Positions 16,454-21,566 of a DNA stretch of 21,566 bases are shown in pieces; within the stretch, counting starts at the first letter, position 1, and each line of letters begins with the position of its first letter. The notes under the pieces are model-generated. The model was not told the DNA's origin, ran no database searches, and saw nothing but the letters and a program-made list of their open reading frames with translations. Source of the stretch: DATESZ01 sp035283845 (GTDB taxonomy: Bacteria > Desulfobacterota > Syntrophia > Syntrophales > JACQWR01); assembly GCA_035283845.1 (NCBI GenBank), contig DATESZ010000143.1, positions 1 through 21,566 of the forward strand, given 5' to 3'. The position numbers and the translations under genes were made by a program.

Positions 16454-18841
16454 ATGGCAGGCATCGATCATATTGATCGTTTCAAGATCGTCCGGGAATT
16501 GGATAGGGGCAGCGGCGGCATAGTTTATCTGGCCGAGGACCCCCGCCTGGAACGTAATGTTGCCATCAAGACGATTGGGCGCTTCCTGTCAACTGAACAG
16601 GGAGACCATCTCATGAAGGAAGCAAAGATCATCAGCCGGCTCCGGCACCCCAATATCGTGTCTGTTTATGAGGTAGGGGATTACGAGGGAAAACCTTACG
16701 TCGTGTTGGAGTATGTGGAGGGTGTGTCACTGCGCGAGCTCATGAAACAGGAAGGGGTAATCGTCGTTCCCAAGGCAGCATCCCTGATGATCCAGATATT
16801 GGACGGCATTGCCTATGGTCATCAAATGGGGATTATCCACCGGGATTTGAATCCGTCCAATATCATGATCGATCGCAACAATATACCGAAGATCATGGAT
16901 TTCGGCTTGTCGTTCATAATCGGAACAATCCACGATGCAGGCACTATACCCCATTACATGGCCCCGGAACACTTTTTCCAGACTCCCCTGACAACACAAA
17001 CAGATATCTTTTTTCTCGGCGCCCTGTTCTATGAAATGATCGTCGGCTTCCGCGCCTTCAGTGGAGACGATCTGTCATCTTTGACCTATCGGATCGCCCA
17101 TGATCCTCTTGATCCACCGTCGAATCACATTCATGGCGTAAATCATGCCATCGACCGGATAATTATGAAAGCCATGGAAAAGAATCCGAAAGACCGGCAC
17201 CCTGACGCACTGGAGATGAAACAACTGCTGGAGGACTACCTTAATCCGGTAGAGCGAGATGAAAGGTCCAGCGTGGTTCACGGTACGGTCGATTTTCTCA
17301 TGCGGCGCATGCACCACAAAGGTGATCTGCCTGCCTTCTCCAGTCACATGATCGAGATCAACACCAAGCTTTCGTCTCTGACAGCGATCAACTTTTCTTC
17401 AGCAGGGGACTTGGCCAAGATTATCCTGAAGGACTTCTCGCTCACCAGTAAGCTGCTTAAAGTCGTAAATTCCGCGTTCTATGCGAGTCTATCTGGGAAG
17501 GTTACAACCATTTCAAAGGCGTTGCTTCTCCTCGGCGTTGAAAAGGTGCGGATGATGGCTGCCACATTGATGCTTTTTGAACATCTCCAGAATAAATCAC
17601 AGGCGACAGAGCTAAAAGAGGTGGCCCTCAGCTCCTTCATTAGCGGTCTCGTTGCCATAGATGTGGCCGATAATATGAAGCTGTCAGGGAAAGAGGAAGC
17701 CTTCATCTGCGCCATGCTATTCAACCTGGGCAAGATGCTGGTAATCTGCTATTTCCCCGAAGAGTATGAAGAGATCAAAAAGCGGATGATCCAGACAGGA
17801 CTTGACGAAACCGGGGCATCCAAGGCCATCCTGGGAATCTCATACAATGCTTTAGGGATGGCCGTATCGCGATCCTGGAATTTTCCTGATAAAATTGTCA
17901 ATAGCATGAATTCCCTTCCCCGGCATATCATCGAGCGACCTAAAACCGAGCTGGAAACCCTGCAGATATTATCCAACTATTCCAATGAGTTAATCTACAG
18001 ATTCACAAACACCCCATCTTCCGACCGGTCAGAAGTAACCTCCGATATGTCGAAGCGCTATCATAATAGCCTTCCCATAGCTGAGGATCAGATGGAATCA
18101 CTAATAGAATCGGCAGTAACAAAAGTCGACCCTTACTACGATGTCGTCAGGATCGATAAGAAGACCAGCATCATGATCAGAAAACTCTTCCAACCCGACC
18201 CAAAGGGGCCGCCAGAAGCGCAAGAGAAGGAAACGATCGGGCGATCAAAAACCACAGCTCTTCCGGAAGAGCCTGTTCATAAAACTACCCTGCCCGGTTT
18301 TGCTGTTACAGAGCTACAGATCGGCATCCTGACGAATGGCATCCGTGAGATCAATGATGTCATGAAAGGCCGCTGCAATCTGAACGATGTGCTCTATATG
18401 ATCCTCGAAACAATGTACCGCGGTTTTGAGTTTAGCCGCGTGATCTTTTGCCTGCGCGATGAAACAAAGGGAAAGATGGTGGCCCGTTTTGGGCTGGGAG
18501 AAAATGTCGATGAAATTGTCCAACATTTCCATTTTCGGATTGGACGGACCTCAGATATATTTAATATTGTCATCGCCCAGGAGAAGGGAATCCTCATCGA
18601 TGATGCTGCTGCCCCCAATATTCTCAAAAATCTTCCCGAGTGGTACCGGGGCATTATCTCCGCGCCGTCATTTCTTATCTATCCTTTGGTTACCGCAGAG
18701 GGATGCCTTGGTATGTTTTACGCTGATAAGAAAACCAAGGAGAGCATGCTTACGGAGGTTCAAAAGAACTTCATGGAAAATCTGCGTGGCATTGCCATTA
18801 AGGCGATAACTCAAAAACAAGGGAAAAGGGGACGGTTCTAA
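16454..18841 (+). CDS. Ser/Thr protein kinase with HDOD and GAF-like domains
   Basis: A 795-aa soluble signalling protein. The kinase spans about residues 8-265: a glycine-rich loop at 19-25 (GSGGIVY), K39 in VAIK, E56, the catalytic loop HRDLNPSN at 129-136, D149-F-G151, A170-P-E172 and D184. The usual Lys of HRDLKPEN is Asn133, but the catalytic Asp131 is kept, so activity is plausible. From about 290 to 490 comes an HDOD domain (LPAFSSHMIEINTKLSSL, LLKVVNSAFY, ISKALLLLGVEKVR), a metal-poor HD-like module used in bacterial signalling. The last 160 or so residues look like a GAF sensor (LETMYRGFEFSRVIFCL, FLIYPLVTAEGCLGMFYADKK). No membrane segment is seen. The C-terminal GKRGRF is encoded by a REP-like repeat, so the original end may have differed. 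The input signal is unknown. Confidence 0.9.
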   Translation: MAGIDHIDRFKIVRELDRGSGGIVYLAEDPRLERNVAIKTIGRFLSTEQGDHLMKEAKIISRLRHPNIVSVYEVGDYEGKPYVVLEYVEGVSLRELMKQEGVIVVPKAASLMIQILDGIAYGHQMGIIHRDLNPSNIMIDRNNIPKIMDFGLSFIIGTIHDAGTIPHYMAPEHFFQTPLTTQTDIFFLGALFYEMIVGFRAFSGDDLSSLTYRIAHDPLDPPSNHIHGVNHAIDRIIMKAMEKNPKDRHPDALEMKQLLEDYLNPVERDERSSVVHGTVDFLMRRMHHKGDLPAFSSHMIEINTKLSSLTAINFSSAGDLAKIILKDFSLTSKLLKVVNSAFYASLSGKVTTISKALLLLGVEKVRMMAATLMLFEHLQNKSQATELKEVALSSFISGLVAIDVADNMKLSGKEEAFICAMLFNLGKMLVICYFPEEYEEIKKRMIQTGLDETGASKAILGISYNALGMAVSRSWNFPDKIVNSMNSLPRHIIERPKTELETLQILSNYSNELIYRFTNTPSSDRSEVTSDMSKRYHNSLPIAEDQMESLIESAVTKVDPYYDVVRIDKKTSIMIRKLFQPDPKGPPEAQEKETIGRSKTTALPEEPVHKTTLPGFAVTELQIGILTNGIREINDVMKGRCNLNDVLYMILETMYRGFEFSRVIFCLRDETKGKMVARFGLGENVDEIVQHFHFRIGRTSDIFNIVIAQEKGILIDDAAAPNILKNLPEWYRGIISAPSFLIYPLVTAEGCLGMFYADKKTKESMLTEVQKNFMENLRGIAIKAITQKQGKRGRF

Positions 18842-18893
18842 CCCTAAATTATTTCGCAATTAAGTTTCCGGGAAATGGAACCGCCCCCTTTTC
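18823..18893. repeat. REP-like inverted repeat overlapping the kinase stop codon
   Basis: GAAAAGGGGACGGTTC at 18823-18838 pairs with GAACCGCCCCCTTTTC at 18878-18893 at 15 of 16 positions across a 39-base spacer. Sequences of this AGAACCGTCCCCTTTT type recur in many environmental deltaproteobacterial genomes, and I associate them with REP-type elements moved by Y1 transposases (memory, not checked). It could also act as a terminator or mRNA-stabilising stem. Confidence 0.75.
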
Positions 18894-18910
18894 AAGCAAG
18901 GGATGTCCTG

Positions 18911-19120
18911 ATGGCTAAACATACACAACATAATAGCCAGAAGAAGGAGGTTAACTGCATATCCTGTCAGAATTTCTACATCACTTATGATCAATATTTC
19001 CCATATGGGTGTCGAAGTGCAGGTTTCAAATCGCGTTTGCTGCCTTCCATAGAGATGTTCGCGAATTCCGGGATGGAATGTCAGTTTTTTAAGGAAAAGG
19101 AACGAGTCCAAAGAAATTGA
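18911..19120 (+). CDS. Small four-cysteine conserved protein of unknown function
   Basis: A 69-aa protein with C16-x2-C19, C34 and C57, laid out as CISCQNFYITYDQYFPYGC, then GFKSRLLPS, then SGMECQFF. The spacing suggests one bound zinc or a small metal-stabilised fold. Short proteins of this pattern are common in deltaproteobacteria; automated pipelines sometimes give them enzyme names I would not trust. ATG 18911 is chosen because an AGGGA lies about 8 bases upstream and the earlier in-frame ATG at 18875 sits inside the REP-like repeat. It may be a separate unit from the kinase. Confidence 0.7.
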   Translation: MAKHTQHNSQKKEVNCISCQNFYITYDQYFPYGCRSAGFKSRLLPSIEMFANSGMECQFFKEKERVQRN

Positions 19121-19148
19121 GGTTTTTGAGTATATGCAATTGACGTTT

Positions 19149-20013
19149 GGTAGTGTCCTAATTTGCCTCAAGGAGATCTGAAATACTCCAAAGTTTATTT
19201 GTAATGCCGGCAGCCATAGCAGGGGTTATCCTGAGCGTCCCATGAATCCGAACAAAGTTGTAATGTGCATAGTGTAAGGCAACTGCCGCTTTCATATTAT
19301 CCAGTTTTTTACTAAAGGCGTTTGTTAATCGAGTGAAGCGCCTGACCTGCATCCTGACTGTGAGATTCTGGCGTTCCACATAAGACGTGCAGATTTTATT
19401 TGGATTGGGATTGCCGACAATATACTCCTTTGTTGTTGAAATGACCTTGGGAGGGCTGTATCTACCGGGGCCAATTGGCTCCGCTTCATAGGACTTTACA
19501 ATCTGTCCATAATCAACGTCACCACCAAAGCCAACCTCAACAGCTTCTGCATATGCTTTTAATTTATCCGAACTTAATTGGATTCGATTATCTAAGCGTG
19601 ATGCCAAATCGGAAATAAAGGCTTGGGCAGTAAAAACATCGCGTTTGCCCACCTTGTAAACAGGAACCAGTTTGCTTTCCGAATCAATAGCAACGAACGT
19701 GTAAAAGTCGCCAACCTCGTCAGGATTGTCATTCCTCCCCACGTGACGTTGCTTCTTGCCCACAAAAGACCAAACTTCGTCAACTTCAATATTCTTACAG
19801 GATAAATGGCGCATTTCGGTATCCATGATTTTTTCGCAGGAATCACCGGATTTATTTAGAAGGCGCATTATGGTATCCCGGTGAACCCCTGTCATGCGCT
19901 CAATAGAGCGAATACTGGAACCTTCTACCAATGCACTAATTATCATCTCTTGTTTTTCGTCCTTTAAAATATTCATTGACAATCTCCTGTAAAGATGCAA
20001 ATTTATAAATTAA
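19149..20013 (-). mobile_element. IS1-like insertion sequence, ends approximate
   Basis: The transposase gene is framed by weak inverted ends: GGTAGTGTCCTAATTTGCC at the left and, on the minus strand at the right, TTAATTTATAAATTTGCATC. These share AATTTGC and about 13 of 20 positions. No perfect target duplication was found, so both ends are estimates. The right end falls at the CCA terminus of the tRNA-like element. Confidence 0.45.
19158..19976 (-). CDS. IS1-family transposase
   Basis: A 272-aa DDE-type transposase. The N-terminal helix-turn-helix is EGSSIRSIERMTGVHRDTIMRLL. Catalytic candidates are the Asp in NIEVDEVWSFVGKKQ, the Asp in QLSSDKLKAYAEAV and the Glu in CTSYVERQNLTVRMQVRRF, followed by TNAFSKKLDNMKAAVALHYAHYNFVRIHG. 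This is the single-frame IS1-like type (DDE_Tnp_IS1), with no programmed frameshift. ATG 19976 is preferred because AGGAG lies 7 bases upstream and MNILKDEKQ is the usual start; 20000 is the alternative. The frame is complete, so it may be active. Confidence 0.88.
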   Translation of the reverse strand: MNILKDEKQEMIISALVEGSSIRSIERMTGVHRDTIMRLLNKSGDSCEKIMDTEMRHLSCKNIEVDEVWSFVGKKQRHVGRNDNPDEVGDFYTFVAIDSESKLVPVYKVGKRDVFTAQAFISDLASRLDNRIQLSSDKLKAYAEAVEVGFGGDVDYGQIVKSYEAEPIGPGRYSPPKVISTTKEYIVGNPNPNKICTSYVERQNLTVRMQVRRFTRLTNAFSKKLDNMKAAVALHYAHYNFVRIHGTLRITPAMAAGITNKLWSISDLLEAN

Positions 20014-20084
20014 TGGTGGAGCGCAGGGGAGTTGAACCCCTCCGGGAATGGGTGTAAAGTCCTCCAGGGAACCAATCGCGCCCC
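20014..20084 (-). ncRNA. 71-nt tRNA/tmRNA-like fold ending in CCA
   Basis: Read on the minus strand, a 7-bp acceptor stem forms between GGGGCGC (20084-20078) and GCGCTCC (20024-20018), with one G-U pair, followed by A and an encoded CCA. The T arm is perfect: AGGGG, loop TTCAACT, CCCCT (20041-20025). Only 36 nt separate acceptor and T arm, too few for normal D and anticodon arms. Instead CCTGGAG (20068-20062) pairs with TTCCCGG (20048-20042) at 6 of 7 positions around a 13-nt loop. GGTTCCCTGG near the 5' end and CGGAGGGGTTCAACTCCCC resemble the tRNA-like domain of tmRNA. It could be a degenerate tRNA or tmRNA relic, or an attachment-site remnant. It is not a standard tRNA. Confidence 0.55.
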
Positions 20085-20089
20085 ATTAA

Positions 20090-20172
20090 GGATTGCCAAG
20101 ACCCCAAATCTTTCCCCCACCAAGGATCAAGATTTGGGGTCTTCTCGTTATCGCCCCCACTGGCGGCAATCC
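20090..20172 (-). ncRNA. 83-nt structured element, three nested stems with a perfect 15-bp hairpin
   Basis: GGATTGCC (20090-20097) pairs with GGCAATCC (20165-20172) to close the element. Inside, AAGACCCCAAATCTT (20098-20112) pairs perfectly with AAGATTTGGGGTCTT (20129-20143), with a 16-nt loop. A short CGCC/GGCG hairpin can form beside it, competing partly with the outer stem, which suggests a three-way junction. No T run follows, so a plain terminator is unlikely. It lies 5 nt upstream (minus strand) of the tRNA-like fold. Orientation is inferred from its neighbours. Confidence 0.5.
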
Positions 20173-20231
20173 AAGGACCGATGAGGGCTAAAATTCTTCT
20201 TGTCATTTCATTACCTCCTAACGTTTAATTC

Positions 20232-20249
20232 ATTAAAACATATTTTAAT
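20232..20249. promoter_or_regulatory. 18-bp AT palindrome, possible operator
   Basis: ATTAAAACATATTTTAAT has perfect 7-bp arms around CATA. It lies in the divergent region, 13 bases upstream of the minus-strand AGGAGG and 46 bases from the plus-strand -35. This suits an operator or minus-strand promoter region, but AT-rich palindromes also arise by chance. Confidence 0.35.
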
Positions 20250-20294
20250 GCTCATGTCGAGTACAAAAACAATAAATTTTAAATTATTTTGTTC

Positions 20295-20347
20295 TTGAGT
20301 TTTAAGACCAAATGAATTATAAATTTCTACAAGGAAGGAAAAGGAGG
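20295..20347 (+). promoter_or_regulatory. Promoter and ribosome binding site of the right-end gene pair
   Basis: TTGAGT (20295-20300) and TATAAA (20318-20323) are separated by exactly 17 bases, a good sigma-70-type promoter. AAGGAGG at 20341-20347 lies 9 bases before ATG 20357. Confidence 0.6.
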
Positions 20348-20356
20348 TGTTGAAAA

Positions 20357-21151
20357 ATGGATAATGTGCAAGAAAAAACAAAACGGAAAATCCAACGAAG
20401 TCCCAGCTATCCTATGCTTAGCTTAGAAGAAGCAATCCAGAAAATACAGATATTGTGGGAGAAAGACCGAAATAAAACTATCCCCATAGAAGCTGCATAT
20501 GGACACCTTGGCTATAAAAAAGTTGGGGGGTATGCTTCCAGGGTGATTGCTGCGCTGAAAAAATTCGGCTTGATTTCTGAGAAACAAAATGATATTATTC
20601 TTACCGCTGAAGCACTTGATTTGGCATTACACGACCCTTCTGATAGTATATATGTTGAAACAGTCAGAAATTTGGCTTTCAAACCAACTATTTATGAAAA
20701 ACTATTTAATGAGTATAATGGAAATTTACCATCAGACGCTACGTTAAAAATAAAATTAATTAAGGAACATGAATTCAATCCTGACAAAGTGGATGGTTTT
20801 CTATCTGATTTTAGGAGGACTATCGAATTTGCAAATTTATTGTCCGAGCAAAAAGAAGAATCAGATAAAAAAACAGAGGAGGCAAGGAATATTTTAGCAT
20901 CTATTGATAAGCAGTCCTCGACAAGTAAGCCAAAGGCAGAGATACAAATGCAGAAAATACAACCACTTAATGATAATGAAAGGGTTATTGCAACATATTC
21001 AATTGGACGAGGTCAAACGGCTCGTATTTTGATTTCTGGCGATCTTACCACCGAAAAATCGATAGATAAACTGTTAACACGCATGCAAGAAGACAAAGAG
21101 GACTTGGTCGAAAATATTGCTGATGAAAAATGCGGAACAACCAATAATTGA
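20357..21151 (+). CDS. Uncharacterised protein with N-terminal winged-helix-like region
   Basis: A 264-aa hydrophilic protein. Residues 14-85 (PSYPMLSLEEAIQKIQILW, then AAYGHLGYKKVGGYASRVIAALKKFGLI) resemble a small helical, winged-helix-like DNA-binding region found in many uncharacterised bacterial proteins. A charged, probably coiled or flexible stretch at about 160-205 follows. A short C-terminal module (RVIATYSIGRGQTARILISGDLT, then KLLTRMQ) looks like an alpha/beta appendage. I do not recognise a characterised family. It has its own promoter and strong binding site, and the next gene starts within its last 29 bases, so the two products are probably functionally linked. AT-rich like the adjacent intergenic region, suggesting acquired DNA. 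Confidence 0.72.
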   Translation: MDNVQEKTKRKIQRSPSYPMLSLEEAIQKIQILWEKDRNKTIPIEAAYGHLGYKKVGGYASRVIAALKKFGLISEKQNDIILTAEALDLALHDPSDSIYVETVRNLAFKPTIYEKLFNEYNGNLPSDATLKIKLIKEHEFNPDKVDGFLSDFRRTIEFANLLSEQKEESDKKTEEARNILASIDKQSSTSKPKAEIQMQKIQPLNDNERVIATYSIGRGQTARILISGDLTTEKSIDKLLTRMQEDKEDLVENIADEKCGTTNN

Positions 21152-21449
21152 AGATTTAAAGGTGGCGGTAGAAAAGCTACATGAATGCCTGGCCACTCAT
21201 ATCGAGGATATCGCAGTTATAGAAAAATTCGGCCAAGATACGGTATGGGAAGGCGTTGTCAGTGTCTTTGAGATAAAAGGACACGATAAAGCAGATAAAT
21301 GCTATGCTTGGTCTTCTCCTATAGAAGGCAGTAAAAAGAGGCGCTTCTATGCTGTTTTAAATATCTCTCCGATTGATTCTCCGGAAAAAGCGGTCAGGGT
21401 ATCCATTATTCAAAATTTTAAAACTGGTAAAATAAACTGTATGGGATGA
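21123..21449 (+). CDS. Uncharacterised 108-aa protein
   Basis: ATG 21123 lies 29 bases inside the preceding gene, so the pair is translationally coupled. An upstream in-frame TTG at 21117 is less likely. The protein starts MKNAEQPIIEDLKVAVEKLH, with an amphipathic helix, then has a beta-rich body (DTVWEGVVSVFEIKGH, CYAWSSPI, RRFYAVLNI, AVRVSIIQNF) ending in GKINCMG. No catalytic motif or signal peptide is visible, and I do not recognise the family. A small accessory or inhibitor partner of the upstream protein is possible but unproven. Confidence 0.65.
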   Translation: MKNAEQPIIEDLKVAVEKLHECLATHIEDIAVIEKFGQDTVWEGVVSVFEIKGHDKADKCYAWSSPIEGSKKRRFYAVLNISPIDSPEKAVRVSIIQNFKTGKINCMG

Positions 21450-21507
21450 TTTTTAAAAAATATCTAAATTTTTTTAAATAAAATCCGATATACCTTAAAA
21501 ATAGTTC

Positions 21508-21536
21508 TTGACAAATCTCCATGGAACCATTATTTC
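21508..21536 (+). promoter_or_regulatory. Promoter pointing out of the window
   Basis: A consensus -35 TTGACA (21508-21513) is followed after 17 bases by TATTTC (21531-21536), a weak -10. It would drive a gene beginning beyond base 21566. The AT-rich stretch before it (21450-21507) holds no gene and only T-rich runs that could end the upstream transcript. Confidence 0.45.
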
Positions 21537-21566
21537 TAAACCATAAAACGCCTTGGAGTGAAAGCC

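Larger units (their letters stand above)
20003..20219 (-). other. Strong Shine-Dalgarno site opening a 67-codon frame across the structured RNA
   Basis: On the minus strand AGGAGG (20219-20214) stands 7 bases before ATG 20206, an ideal spacing. The frame begins MTRRILALIGPWIAASGGDN, with a short basic and hydrophobic start, then runs through both folded elements and stops at 20003-20005. The later part is the translation of the hairpin and tRNA-like sequence and is unlikely to be a selected protein. The initiation signal may serve a shorter or formerly longer gene, or a leader peptide. I do not recognise the product. Confidence 0.3.

Noticed and set aside
20042..20084. A complete canonical tRNA with a TAC (Val) anticodon in TTTACAC
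   Set aside because: The five bases on either side of the putative loop do not pair and there is no room for a normal D arm. Only the acceptor and T arms are tRNA-like.

Overview
The window looks like a chromosomal segment of a moderately GC-rich Gram-negative bacterium, most likely a deltaproteobacterium (Desulfobacterota, Syntrophia-like). This rests on the gene order pgpA-cinA-thpR-recA-recX-alaS, a Ser/Thr kinase fused to HDOD and GAF-like domains, a small four-cysteine protein of a type I associate with that group, and GC-rich dispersed palindromes. It is an inference from memory of gene neighbourhoods; no search was run.

Layout. (1) 1-7390 is an accessory defence island. It holds the 3' end of a DUF559-type endonuclease gene, a palindromic repeat, an AT-rich SIR2-like gene with a doubtful 5' end, a GC-rich type III-like restriction-modification pair (mod 1027-2952, res 2942-6382, overlapping by 11 bp), and, on the minus strand, a DUF4143 ATPase-family gene that has lost its ATPase half. 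(2) 7480-14263 is a housekeeping run on the plus strand: pgpA, cinA, thpR, recA, recX and alaS, mostly overlapping. Two 93%-identical 101-bp hairpin repeats lie just before pgpA and just before recA. (3) 14264-16453 is a second, decayed defence patch: a DPPY-type DNA methyltransferase, a restriction endonuclease that has lost its C-terminus, and a convergent ParE/RelE-type toxin-antitoxin pair whose toxin has also lost its 3' end at the same junction. (4) 16454-19120 carries the kinase-HDOD-GAF regulator and the small four-cysteine protein, separated by a REP-like inverted repeat that supplies the kinase's last residues. (5) 19149-20350 holds an IS1-family transposase gene on the minus strand. 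Upstream of it on the same strand are a 71-nt tRNA/tmRNA-like fold ending in CCA, an 83-nt three-helix fold with a perfect 15-bp stem, and a strong Shine-Dalgarno site opening a short reading frame. (6) 20295-21449 is a two-gene unit of unrecognised function with its own promoter; another promoter at the right edge points out of the window.

How the parts work together. Mod and Res should form one restriction-modification complex. The SIR2-like gene is placed to be co-expressed with them, but its base composition differs sharply and it lacks the usual N-terminal NAD-loop motif. The pgpA-alaS block covers membrane lipid synthesis, pyridine nucleotide recycling, RNA end processing, recombination and tRNA charging. 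The strongest leads for something undescribed are the tRNA-like plus three-helix RNA beside the transposase, the HEPN-like tail on Res, the AT-rich island that coincides with the specificity region of mod, and the single junction that truncated both the nuclease and the toxin.
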